DNA of 17,235 bases from CAZAQB01 sp964487155 (GTDB lineage Bacteria; Pseudomonadota; Gammaproteobacteria; Nitrococcales; Nitrococcaceae). The stretch's first letter is position 1. Every line of letters starts with the position of its first letter. The DNA is taken from positions 1-17,235 of the forward strand of contig CAZAQB010000068.1 in assembly GCA_964487155.1 (NCBI GenBank), given 5' to 3'. Both the position numbers and the translations under genes were made by a program. Under the pieces are notes generated by a model, which was not told the DNA's origin, did no database searches, and was given only the letters and a program-made list of their open reading frames with translations. Below, one piece after another: positions 8,242-15,080 of the stretch.

Positions 8242-9212
8242 GCGCAGCGCCGGTGCTGGCCGTGGAGAACCTGCATCTCGCCTACCGCACCCGGGCCGGG
8301 GAGCTGCAGGCGGTGGACGGGGTCAGCTTCGAGGTGGCGGCCGGCGAGGCCCTGGTGGTGCTGGGGGAGTCCGGCTGCGGCAAGAGTTCGCTCGCCCGGG
8401 CGCTGCTGCGGCTGCTGCCCCGCAACCTGGCGGATTTCTCCGGCAGCGTGCGCCTGCATGGCGAGGAGACCCGTGGCTACAGCGAGGAGCGCTTCCGCCG
8501 GGAGGTGCGCTGGCAGCGCATCGCCCTGGTGATGCAGGCCTCCATGAACGCCCTGAACCCGGTGGTGCGGGTGGGGGAGCAGGTGGCCGAGCCGCTGCGC
8601 GAGCACGCCGGCTGGTCCCGGCGCCGGGCCTTGGCGCGGGCCGCCGAGGTGTTCGAGCTGGTGGGCATCTCCGCTGACTTCCTGGCCCGCTACCCGTTCG
8701 AGCTCTCCGGCGGCATGCGCCAGCGGGCGGTGCTGGCCATGGCCCTGGTGGCGGAGCCGGACCTGGTGATCCTCGACGAGCCCACCTCGGCGCTGGACGT
8801 GCTCACCCAGGCCAACATCATGAACCGGCTGAAGCGCATCAAGGCCGAGCTCAACACCAGCTTCATCCTCATAACCCACGACGTCGGCACCTCCAGCGAG
8901 ATCGCCGACCGGGTGGCGCTGATGTACGCCGGGCAGATCGCCGAGCTGTCCTGCGCTGCCGACTTCTTCCGCCGGCCGGCCCACCCCTACTCGAAGCTGC
9001 TGCTGGACAGCGTCCCGCGGCTGCACCAGGCGGAGCGCCCGGTGCACATCCCCGGCACCCCGCCCAGCCTGGTGCAGCCGCCGGCGGGTTGCCGCTTCGC
9101 GCTGCGCTGCCCGTCCCGATTCGAGCGCTGTGACCAGGACCCGCCCGCTTTCCGGCCCGGCGCGGGCCGGGCGGTGCGCTGCTGGCTGTTCGAGAGCGAG
9201 GGCGGCCGATGA
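8238..9212 (+). CDS. DppD/OppD-type ABC transporter ATPase
   Basis: First of two ATP-hydrolysing subunits, 324 residues, the usual length. Walker A is at 43-51 (GESGCGKSS), the signature LSGG at 156-159, and Walker B with the catalytic glutamate at 176-181 (LVILDE, followed by PTSALD). The switch histidine is in ILITHDVGTSSE. The C-terminal oligopeptide-transporter extension includes RPAHPYSKLLLDSVP and a cysteine-containing segment (PAGCRFALRCPSRFERCDQD). A similar cysteine-rich tail in some DppD proteins binds an iron-sulfur cluster; the spacing here would allow that, but it is not shown. The ATG overlaps the preceding stop, and its own stop overlaps the next start. Confidence 0.95.
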   Translation: MSAAPVLAVENLHLAYRTRAGELQAVDGVSFEVAAGEALVVLGESGCGKSSLARALLRLLPRNLADFSGSVRLHGEETRGYSEERFRREVRWQRIALVMQASMNALNPVVRVGEQVAEPLREHAGWSRRRALARAAEVFELVGISADFLARYPFELSGGMRQRAVLAMALVAEPDLVILDEPTSALDVLTQANIMNRLKRIKAELNTSFILITHDVGTSSEIADRVALMYAGQIAELSCAADFFRRPAHPYSKLLLDSVPRLHQAERPVHIPGTPPSLVQPPAGCRFALRCPSRFERCDQDPPAFRPGAGRAVRCWLFESEGGR

Positions 9213-10207
9213 GTGCGGTGCGCGCTAATGCGGGCGAGTCGCTGCTCTCGGTGCGGGAGCTGCGGGTGGCCTTCGAGCTGCGCCAGTGGGGCTTGCTGCG
9301 GGCCGGCACCGTGGGCGCGGTGGACGGCGTCAGCCTGGAACTGGCGGCGGGGGAGTCGGTGGCTTTCGTCGGCGAGAGCGGCTGCGGCAAGAGCACCCTG
9401 GCCCGCACCCTGCTCGGCCTGCACCGGCCCACTGCGGGCGAGGTGCGCTTCGAGGGTCTTTCCCTGGGCGGCCTGGCCCGCCGCGGCCTGAAGGACTACC
9501 GGCGCCGCGTGGGCTATGTGCAGCAGGACCCCTACGGCGCCCTGCCGCCGTTCATGAACGTGGGCCAGATCCTGGCCGAGCCGCTCAAGGTGCACGGCGT
9601 GCGCAGCCGCACCGAGCGGCAACGGCGCATCCGCAAGGTGCTGGAAGAGGTGCGCCTGGACCCGGCGGACTCGGTGCTGGGCAAGTTCCCCCACATGCTC
9701 TCCGGCGGCCAGCAGCAGCGGGTGGTCATCGCCCGGGCCCTGATGCTGGAACCGGCCCTGCTGGTGGCCGACGAGCCGGTGTCCATGCTGGACGCCTCGG
9801 TGCGGGTGGAGATCCTGGAACTGCTGCGCCGGGTGCGCGAGCGCCACCACCTGACGCTGGTGTTCATCACCCACGATCTGTCCACGGTGCGCCACTTCGC
9901 CGAGCGCATCTTCGTCATGTACGCCGGCCGGGTGGTGGAGCAGGGGCCGGTGGACGCGCTCATCGCCCACCCCCAGCACCCCTACACCCAGGCCCTGCTG
10001 GCGGCCCTGCCCGACCCGGACCCGGACAACGCCGCCAGCCAGCGCCCGGTGCCGGCGGGGGAGGCCCCCAGCCTGCTGAACCCGCCCCCCGGCTGCCGCT
10101 TTCACCCCCGCTGTCCCCATTTCATGGCGGGGCTGTGCGACGTCGACGACCCGCCGGACTTCGAGCCCCGGCCGGGGCAGCTCAGCGCCTGCTGGCTGCA
10201 CCGGTGA
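9209..10207 (+). CDS. DppF/OppF-type ABC transporter ATPase
   Basis: Second ATPase, 332 residues, last gene of the importer operon and joined to the previous one by an ATGA overlap. Walker A is at 55-63 (GESGCGKST), the signature LSGGQQQR starts at 164, Walker B is LLVADEP with the acidic pair at 188-189, and the switch region is VFITHDLSTVRHFAERIFVM. The tail has HPQHPYTQALLAALPDPDPD and the cysteine motif PPGCRFHPRCPHFMAGLCD. It should form a heterodimer with the upstream ATPase beneath the two permeases. No terminator with a T-run follows; the next sequence is a repeat cluster. Confidence 0.95.
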   Translation: MSAVRANAGESLLSVRELRVAFELRQWGLLRAGTVGAVDGVSLELAAGESVAFVGESGCGKSTLARTLLGLHRPTAGEVRFEGLSLGGLARRGLKDYRRRVGYVQQDPYGALPPFMNVGQILAEPLKVHGVRSRTERQRRIRKVLEEVRLDPADSVLGKFPHMLSGGQQQRVVIARALMLEPALLVADEPVSMLDASVRVEILELLRRVRERHHLTLVFITHDLSTVRHFAERIFVMYAGRVVEQGPVDALIAHPQHPYTQALLAALPDPDPDNAASQRPVPAGEAPSLLNPPPGCRFHPRCPHFMAGLCDVDDPPDFEPRPGQLSACWLHR

Positions 10208-10290
10208 GGACGATGGGCCCACCGCCCCGGGCCAGGCTGGTGTTAGGGTGCCGGCTACGGTCCGTGCCATCGGCAAAGGGTAACCTGCCG

Positions 10291-10349
10291 GCCTCGCCGA
10301 AGCCCGCCGTAGGGGATGTTGCGGAGAAACGTGCCATGGGCGGTGGGGC
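10291..10349 (+). repeat. GTAG-hairpin (REP-like) repeat, copy A
   Basis: This 59-nt unit is identical to 10477-10535 except for one base (G instead of C at position 25 of the unit). GTAG (10309-10312) is followed at once by an imperfect stem 10313-10320 / 10328-10335 around the 7-nt loop GCGGAGA. The G change breaks one pair of the stem. A 5' GTAG next to a short stem is the hallmark of REP elements mobilised by RAYT (TnpA-REP) transposases. Confidence 0.85.
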
Positions 10350-10412
10350 TGCAGCGCGGCCAGCGCTTGCCGGGGGTTAGCGGGCCGCCGCCTTGGCGTA
10401 TGCAACGCTCAC

Positions 10413-10449
10413 CCCCACGTTTCTTCGCAACGTGGGGCTACGGCGGGTG
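10413..10449 (-). repeat. GTAG-hairpin (REP-like) repeat, inverted copy
   Basis: Read on the minus strand, this is CCCGCC then GTAG (10441-10438), then a perfect 9-bp stem (10429-10437 with 10413-10421) around the 7-nt loop GCGAAGA. Loop and outer sequence match the two direct copies, while the stem has different but compensating bases (CCCC paired with GGGG), so pairing is preserved while sequence is not. This suggests selection for the hairpin. It sits between the two direct copies. Confidence 0.85.
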
Positions 10450-10476
10450 GGGGCACCGGGCGGGGGTGTCGGCGGC

Positions 10477-10535
10477 GCCTCGCCGAAGCCCGCCGTAGGG
10501 CATGTTGCGGAGAAACGTGCCATGGGCGGTGGGGC
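10477..10535 (+). repeat. GTAG-hairpin (REP-like) repeat, copy B
   Basis: Direct copy of the 10291-10349 unit with 58 of 59 bases identical. GTAG is at 10495-10498; the stem GGCATGTT (10499-10506) pairs with AACGTGCC (10514-10521), with one G-T wobble, around the loop GCGGAGA. The conserved unit extends beyond the hairpin on both sides, so recent duplication of a longer segment is likely. Confidence 0.85.
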
Positions 10536-10595
10536 GGACGCCCCCGGTCGGGCTGGACCCGGGGCCGGGATTGCCGGTCGCACAGGGCTACGGTT

Positions 10596-10805
10596 CAGGA
10601 GAACGCTGCAATGGTGGATTCCCGACAGGCGGGCCGGCTGGAGGCCGGCGNNNNNNNNNNNNNNNNNNNNNNNNNNNNNNNNNNNNNNNNNNNNNNNNNN
10701 NNNNNNNNNNNNNNNNNNNNNNNNNNNNNNNNNNNNNNNNNNNNNNNNNNCAGGAGAACGCTGCAATGGTGGATTCCCGACAGGCGGGCCGGCTGGAGGC
10801 CGGCG
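10596..10805. other. Assembly gap (100 N) flanked by an exact 55-nt duplication
   Basis: Positions 10651-10750 are N. The 55 nt before the gap (10596-10650) are identical to the 55 nt after it (10751-10805), and both include the ribosome site and start codon of the NYN gene. The most likely explanation is two contigs that overlap by 55 nt and were joined with a placeholder gap. In that case the true genome has one copy and no gap. Confidence 0.9.
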
Positions 10806-11584
10806 AGCAGTCCGCCAGACTGGCCGTGCTGATCGACGCCGACAACGCCCAGGCATCCATGATCAAGGGGCTGCTGGCGGAGGTTGCCCGCATCGGCGAG
10901 GCGACAGTGAAAAGGATCTACGGGGATTTCACCTCGCCCCAGACCTCCCAGTGGAAGAAAGTGCTGAACCAGCACTCCATCAAGCCGGTCCAGCAGTTCG
11001 CCTACACCACCGGCAAGAACGCAACCGACAGCACGCTGATCATCGATGCCATGGACCTCCTCTACACCCGGCGATTTGACGGTTTCTGCCTGGTTTCCAG
11101 CGACAGCGACTTCACCGGGCTGGCGGTGCGCATTCGCGAAGAGGGCCTGTTCGTCCTCGGCGTGGGGGAGCAGAAGACCCCGGAGGCATTCCGCAACGCC
11201 TGCCACAAGTTCGTGTTCACCGACGTCCTCCACGAGGTCCCCACCGAGGCCGCCGCCCCGGAGGCAGGCGAGCGCAAGAAGGCTGCCAAGGCTTCCGGTG
11301 CCAGCCCCGCCGCGGCGGCCGCCGCCAGCAAGGAAACGAGTCGGCGAACCCTGCCGAAAAAGTTCATGCTGCAGGCCCTGGAGGAAGCCGTGGACGACTC
11401 GGGCTGGGCGCACCTGGGCGCGTTCGGCAGCTATCTCAACAAGCTGCAGCCGGATTTCGACCCGCGGCTCTACGGCCACAAGAAACTCAGCTCGCTGGTC
11501 AAGGCCCACAGCAAGGTCTTCGAGGTGGACGAGCGCGAGGCCCCCGGCGGCAACGGCAAGGATCTCTACATCCGGGCGCGGTGA
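10766..11584 (+). CDS. NYN-domain (PIN-like) putative ribonuclease with C-terminal OST-HTH/LOTUS domain
   Basis: A 272-residue protein. The start ATG follows CAGGAGA at 10751-10757 with good spacing; the same start is duplicated on the other side of the gap at 10611. Residues 18-155 are a NYN domain: the acidic residues expected for metal-dependent RNA cleavage are in LIDADN (D24, D26), ATDS (D88) and SSDSDF (D113, D115), all present. A lysine/alanine-rich linker (about 160-188) leads to an OST-HTH/LOTUS domain at about 190-272 (LPKKFMLQALEEAVDDSGWA, then HKKLSSLVKAHSKVFEV), a fold known to bind RNA. This two-domain layout is widespread in bacteria (LabA/DUF88-type) and usually of unknown role; RNA processing is a reasonable inference. 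No signal peptide, so cytoplasmic. Confidence 0.92.
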   Translation: MVDSRQAGRLEAGEQSARLAVLIDADNAQASMIKGLLAEVARIGEATVKRIYGDFTSPQTSQWKKVLNQHSIKPVQQFAYTTGKNATDSTLIIDAMDLLYTRRFDGFCLVSSDSDFTGLAVRIREEGLFVLGVGEQKTPEAFRNACHKFVFTDVLHEVPTEAAAPEAGERKKAAKASGASPAAAAAASKETSRRTLPKKFMLQALEEAVDDSGWAHLGAFGSYLNKLQPDFDPRLYGHKKLSSLVKAHSKVFEVDEREAPGGNGKDLYIRAR

Positions 11585-11591
11585 GCCAGCC

Positions 11592-11804
11592 TTCTGCCGC
11601 ACCTGCGGCAGTTACCTGTTCTACCGACGAAAGCAGGGCGGCGAGCACACCGTGGCGCCCGGGCTGTTCGATGAGGTCCAGGGGCTGGTGTTGGACCACC
11701 AGGTATTTGTCGATGAAAAGCCCGGCTACTACGCTTTCGCCGGCGAAACCCGGGAACTCACCGGGGCCGAAGTGTTCGCCCTGTTCGCCGAGGGCAAGGA
11801 ATGA
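11592..11804 (+). pseudogene. C-terminal remnant of a GFA/CENP-V-type protein
   Basis: From 11592 the frame encodes about 70 residues beginning FCRTCGSYLFYRR and continuing through GLFDEVQGLVLDHQVFVDEK, PGYYAFAGETREL and a TGA at 11802-11804. The CxxC followed by LFYR, and the later VFVDEKPGYY, resemble the C-terminal half of glutathione-dependent formaldehyde-activating (GFA) family proteins, whose CxxC pair binds zinc. The N-terminal half with the other zinc cysteines is missing: upstream the same frame runs antisense-like through the NYN gene. There is no ATG start nearby. I therefore read it as a truncated, probably dead fragment. Family assignment is from memory of motif patterns. Confidence 0.6.
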
Positions 11805-11957
11805 CCGCAGCGGTTGGCTTGCCGCGTGGGGTGGATGGAACGAGGCGCAATCCACCACGGACCGTGGAAAGGACTAAGGACCGGGGACGGGGTGGCAGAG
11901 GGCGCTGCGGGTGGCGGGGCGGATTCGCGGGCTGTGGCCCCTGGGACGCGGTAGTGC

Positions 11958-12059
11958 GCCGGATGCGGCGCTGCGCGCCTTATCCGGCCTACGCGGGCTC
12001 CGGCCGCAGCGCGGGGCCTGGGCGAAGCGCGTAGGCCGGATAAGCGCAGCGCATCCGGC
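11958..12059. repeat. Inverted pair of REP elements resembling enterobacterial REP
   Basis: The right element (12029-12059) reads GTAG, then a stem GCCGGAT pairing with ATCCGGC, around the inner sequence AAGCGCAGCGC. The left element (11958-11994) is an inverted copy with a slightly longer loop region. The stem sequence GCCGGAT with a flanking GTAG is the same consensus as the well-known E. coli REP/BIME sequences. The pair lies in the 344-nt gap between the GFA remnant and the DUF924 gene; nothing else is recognisable in that gap. Confidence 0.88.
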
Positions 12060-12148
12060 GTCTTTGGGCTGCGTACGACGAAGGCCTCGCCATCCCCCGC
12101 ATGGGTTCGGATGCTGACCCAGTCCCCAACCCCCGGAGCAGCCACCCC

Positions 12149-12769
12149 ATGGACCCCCGCATCCCGGAAATCCTCGACTTCTGGTTCGGCTCCGAGCTGG
12201 ATGACCCGGCGGCTCTCAGGGCCCGCAACGCCATGTGGTTCGGGTCCGACGCGGCGCTGGATCGGACGGTGGCGCGGCGCTTCGCCCACCTCCCCCAGAC
12301 GGCCCTGGCCGGCGAGCTGGATGCCTGGGCGGGCAGCGCCGAGGGCGCCCTGGCTCTGGTGCTGGCGCTGGACCAGTTCCCCCGCAACCTCTACCGCGGC
12401 GGCCCGCGGGCGTTCTCCGGCGACGCCAAGGCGCTGGCGGTGGCGCTGGAGGCCATCGACGCCGGCTTTGACGCCTGGCTGCACCCGGTGCGGGCCTCGT
12501 TCCTCTACCTGCCCCTGGAGCATGCCGAGGACGCTGCCCTGCAGGAGCGGTGCGTCGCCCTGTTCCAGCAGCTTGCCGAACGGGCACCGCCCGGCCTGGA
12601 GCCGCGCTTCGAGAGCTTTCTGGACTTCGCCCGCCGGCACCGGGACATGGTCGTCCGGTTCGGGCGTTTCCCGCACCGCAACGCCGTGCTGGGCCGGCAG
12701 TCCACCCCCGAGGAGGCCGCCTACCTACGCAGCGGCGGCGAGACCTTCGGGGCAGAGCCCGCGGAATGA
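12149..12769 (+). CDS. DUF924 family protein
   Basis: A 206-residue protein of the DUF924 family, predicted cytoplasmic and built like a TPR-type helical protein; its role is unknown. Landmarks are the opening EILDFWFGSELDDPAALR, then MWFGSDAALD, the conserved LALVLALDQFPRNLYRGGPR at about 67-86, FLYLPLEHAEDAALQERCV, and near the end FGRFPHRNAVLGRQSTPEE. Length and order are normal and the gene looks intact. I chose the ATG at 12149 because GGAG lies at 12135-12138; an upstream in-frame ATG at 12101 would add 16 residues that do not resemble the family. It faces the flavoprotein gene convergently across a repeat. Confidence 0.9.
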   Translation: MDPRIPEILDFWFGSELDDPAALRARNAMWFGSDAALDRTVARRFAHLPQTALAGELDAWAGSAEGALALVLALDQFPRNLYRGGPRAFSGDAKALAVALEAIDAGFDAWLHPVRASFLYLPLEHAEDAALQERCVALFQQLAERAPPGLEPRFESFLDFARRHRDMVVRFGRFPHRNAVLGRQSTPEEAAYLRSGGETFGAEPAE

Positions 12770-12811
12770 ACGCCTTGCTCCCCTCGGGCTGAGCCTGTCA
12801 CATTGCCCCGC

Positions 12812-13009
12812 TGGACAAACGGCCCGCCGGGCTCTGCCTGGGCGGTGGGACGGCCGTAGGTCACGTTGCGCGCGGCGCTACGTCACGCTCTTCGCTGCGT
12901 AGCCGCCGAGGCGGGCGGGTAGGTCGGCTGCTCTTGGCAGCCGACATCTCTTCTGGCTACGGTGGCCACGGCCCGGCCGCCTGTCGGTTGCCAGGAGCAA
13001 CCGACCTGC
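12812..13009. repeat. Composite REP/BIME-type element with two inverted hairpins
   Basis: Between two convergent genes. Hairpin 1 is GTAG (12919-12922) plus a perfect 9-bp stem (12923-12931 / 12937-12945) with loop TCTTG. Hairpin 2 is inverted: a perfect 9-bp stem (12983-12991 / 12997-13005) with loop CAGGA. Read from the minus strand it is preceded by GCAG and differs from hairpin 1 by paired changes. The outer part matches 13-119 of the window. Between 12860 and 12922 lies an extra piece, starting GTAG at about 12856, that the other copy lacks. Confidence 0.85.
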
Positions 13010-13041
13010 GCGCCGGGGGACAGGGGGCCGGCGCCTGTGGT

Positions 13042-13701
13042 TCAGGTCCCCGGCCGGCGGTAGCCGGAGACGTACTCCGGCACCGGCAGATCCGCCGCCA
13101 TGGCCGGGTCCGGGGCCGGGGCGCCGGGCGCAAGGCTAAGGGGCAGCAGACCGGCCCAGCAGGGCAGGGCCATGTCCTCCTCGTCGTCCACCGGCGGGCC
13201 GCTGCGGGCCTTCACCGAGAACTCCTCGATGGGCAGGGCCAGCAGCCCGGTCATGGCCAGTTCCCGCTCGTCCGCCGCCCGGGTGTCCCGGCTGCGGCCG
13301 GGCACGATGTGCTCCAGCAGCCGTTCCAGGGCGGCGGATTTCTCGGTCTGGTCGGTGACCGGCGCGCAGCGGCCGAACACCACCACCGAACGGTAGTTCA
13401 TGGAGTGGTGGAAGGCCGAGCGCGCCAGCACCAGGGCGTCCAGCAGGGTCACCGCCACCGTCACCGGGATGCCGGTGGCGAGCCGGCGGCAGATGCGACT
13501 GCCGGCGGCGCCGTGCAGCAGCAGCCGGTCGCCGTCCCGGGCATAGGCCATGGGGATGACGTACGGGCGCTCGTCCAGGGTGAAGGCGACATGGGCCACC
13601 AGGCCCTCGTCCAGGATGGCGTGGGCGTCCTGCGCCCGGTAGCTGGCGCGCTCCGGGTGGCGGCGGACTCGCCGGTAGGACTCCACGGCCTCGTCTGTCA
13701 T
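13042..13701 (-). CDS. Pyridoxamine 5'-phosphate oxidase-related FMN-binding protein (NimA-like)
   Basis: A 219-residue protein with the flavin-binding split-barrel fold. It begins with the family's characteristic VRRHPERASY, followed by AILDEGLVAHVAFTLDERPY, VIPMAYARDGDRLLLHGAAG, and VTVTLLD-type strand sequence (VTVAVTLLDALVLARSAFHH), then SMNYRSVVVFG. These match the Pyridox_ox_2 group, which includes NimA-like nitroimidazole reductases; many members have no known substrate. Start ATG is preceded on its strand by GGGGAG about 9 nt upstream. The C-terminal 40 residues are rich in proline and alanine and less conserved. The gene stands alone, convergent with the DUF924 gene and divergent from the next one. 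Confidence 0.9.
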   Translation of the reverse strand: MTDEAVESYRRVRRHPERASYRAQDAHAILDEGLVAHVAFTLDERPYVIPMAYARDGDRLLLHGAAGSRICRRLATGIPVTVAVTLLDALVLARSAFHHSMNYRSVVVFGRCAPVTDQTEKSAALERLLEHIVPGRSRDTRAADERELAMTGLLALPIEEFSVKARSGPPVDDEEDMALPCWAGLLPLSLAPGAPAPDPAMAADLPVPEYVSGYRRPGT

Positions 13702-13889
13702 GGCGGTTTGCTCCCCGTTCAGTGGTTGGCCTTCAGAAGGCTAAACCGGTCGCAGTACGCGGGAACAGAGCCACTGCGTTGCGCGAGCAGGGGGACAGTT
13801 CGCCGTTGCGCTTCGCGTCCGAGGCTTGCTCCGGCGGCGAGGCTGGGGAACGATGCCTGCGGAGCAGGCCTGCGGAGGGGACTCCCCCG

Positions 13890-14723
13890 ATGAGCGACAA
13901 GAGTATCAACGGGCTGGTGATCACCGGCCTGCTGGCGGTGCTGGGCACGGTGGCCGGCGGGGTCGTCAAGGGCTACTGGGACACCAACCTGGCGGAGAAG
14001 GATTTCCAGTCCCGGCTCATCATGCGGGCCCTGGAGCCGGAGTCGGTGGAGCAGCGGGTCACCTCCCTGGAGTTCCTTGTAAAAGCGAACCTGATCTCCG
14101 ACCCTGACGTGCGCCGGGGCCTGCAGCAGGTGCTGGAGGAAGGCGGGGCGAGCGTGCCCCAGTTCGTGCCGGTGGGCCGCAACCCGAACCTGGAGCGGGG
14201 CGTGCAGAACACCGGCAGCGCCCGCGAGGGCATGCTGGAGAAATACCCCACCCTGGAAGGCAAGAACGTGGCCCTGATCGGCTTCAAGGTGCGCCACGGC
14301 GACATCATCGACGCCGTGACCCCCATCTACGCCGAGGTGACCCCGACCATGGAACTGGTGGGCGAGTACGAGGGCCAGCGCATCGGCGGCACCGGCGGCG
14401 GCGAGACGCTCCTGAAGATGCCAGGCCATGTGGTCACCGGGATCGAGGTGCAGCGGGGCTGGTACTTCGGTCGCTCCGAGGTGGTGCACTTCCAGGTCGA
14501 CTGGCAGCGCCTGGGTCGCCAGGGTCTGGAGGCGGACTCCACGGTGTCCTCCCAGCGCCTTGGCGGCGGCAATCACGCCCGCGTCGACCAGCCGCCCAAG
14601 CGCTTCAACGCCGCTCCCAACGCCTTCCTGTCGGATTTCCACGCCACCGTCTCCCGCCACACCAGCGGCGAGCTGTTCCTGAACGACATCGAGGTGAGCG
14701 AGACGGTGGTGGTGGTGCAGTAG
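13890..14723 (+). CDS. Membrane-anchored protein with jacalin-like sequence pattern
   Basis: A 277-residue protein. Residues about 6-26 (INGLVITGLLAVLGTVAGGVV) are one membrane helix, giving a short cytoplasmic N-terminus. Then follows a helical segment (FQSRLIMRALEPESVEQRV, SLEFLVKANLISDPDVRRGL) of a kind I recall in many bacterial single-helix proteins of unknown role. Residues about 128-215 are beta-rich: FKVRHGDIIDAVTPIYAEV, GGTGGGE, and PGHVVTGIEVQRGWYFGRSE. The glycine-rich turn plus the 'PG-x-VTGI' and 'G-x-x-ID' strands recall jacalin-type beta-prism lectins; this is an inference from pattern only. SD GGAGG at 13874-13878 partly lies in a small GGGG-ACT-CCCC hairpin. The in-frame amber stop leads straight into another open frame. 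Confidence 0.85.
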   Translation: MSDKSINGLVITGLLAVLGTVAGGVVKGYWDTNLAEKDFQSRLIMRALEPESVEQRVTSLEFLVKANLISDPDVRRGLQQVLEEGGASVPQFVPVGRNPNLERGVQNTGSAREGMLEKYPTLEGKNVALIGFKVRHGDIIDAVTPIYAEVTPTMELVGEYEGQRIGGTGGGETLLKMPGHVVTGIEVQRGWYFGRSEVVHFQVDWQRLGRQGLEADSTVSSQRLGGGNHARVDQPPKRFNAAPNAFLSDFHATVSRHTSGELFLNDIEVSETVVVVQ

Positions 14724-14744
14724 CGGCGGCAGCCGGCACCTGCC

Positions 14745-15080
14745 GTGTCTCCCGCCCTCCGCCCAAGGCAGATCACGCCCGCCGGCGCCGTGCCGGGGGC
14801 CCGGATCAGGGCATGGTTGTGGGGGAGCGGCCTGGACGTCGTGACCGGCGTGCATTTCTCGGGTGCCGGAGTCGTTGCCCAGGTGGTAGGGAGGGCGCCG
14901 GGTGGCCCCCCGCAAATGGCCATCGCCGTCGCCCCGGACGCAGCCCCCGGCCCGCGGGCCGTTGAGCTATCTTTTCGGGGGCAGGACAACCGGCGCCGGG
15001 AGGGCCAGGGGGTCATGTTCCACGTGCTGCCCCATGCCAGCTACCGGGGCGTCAGCGGCATCGGCAGCCACCTCATCTGA
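14745..15080 (+). CDS. Small IPT/TIG-like domain ORF
   Basis: A 111-residue frame starting GTG at 14745 with no clear ribosome site. The sequence ITPAGAVPGARIRAWLWGSG, GVHFSGAGVVAQVV and IAVAPDAAPGPRAVELSF resembles a single IPT/TIG-like immunoglobulin fold as found in surface and secreted proteins. There is no signal peptide. It lies in the same reading frame as the preceding gene, separated from it only by one TAG and seven sense codons. It may be the true C-terminal domain of that protein, lost by a nonsense mutation, or be expressed by reinitiation. Its stop overlaps the next ATG (TGATG). Confidence 0.55.
   Translation: MSPALRPRQITPAGAVPGARIRAWLWGSGLDVVTGVHFSGAGVVAQVVGRAPGGPPQMAIAVAPDAAPGPRAVELSFRGQDNRRREGQGVMFHVLPHASYRGVSGIGSHLI

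Larger units (their letters stand above)
10208..10595. other. Intergenic stretch with repeat cluster
   Basis: This 388-nt stretch between the last transporter gene and the assembly gap has no credible gene. It holds three copies of one GTAG-hairpin repeat, listed separately, two direct and one inverted. The open frames crossing it are low-complexity by-products of GC-rich sequence. A promoter for the downstream NYN gene would be expected here, but I cannot place one. Confidence 0.6.

Noticed and set aside
8987..10405. Minus-strand open frame of 472 codons across the second ATPase gene
   Set aside because: Antisense to a gene with all Walker motifs, and its translation shows no domain.
10291..10535. 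CRISPR array, because of repeated units
   Set aside because: There are only three copies, one inverted, with unequal spacing and no spacer-like regular arrangement or cas genes.
11594..11611. Short palindrome just after the NYN gene as a transcription terminator
   Set aside because: The stem is 7-8 bp but no T-run follows, and the sequence encodes the CxxC motif of the GFA-like remnant, which accounts for it.
13874..13887. Riboswitch or RNA thermometer hiding the ribosome site of the 13890 gene
   Set aside because: The GGGG-ACT-CCCC hairpin has only four pairs and covers part of the site; in such GC-rich DNA this is weak evidence.
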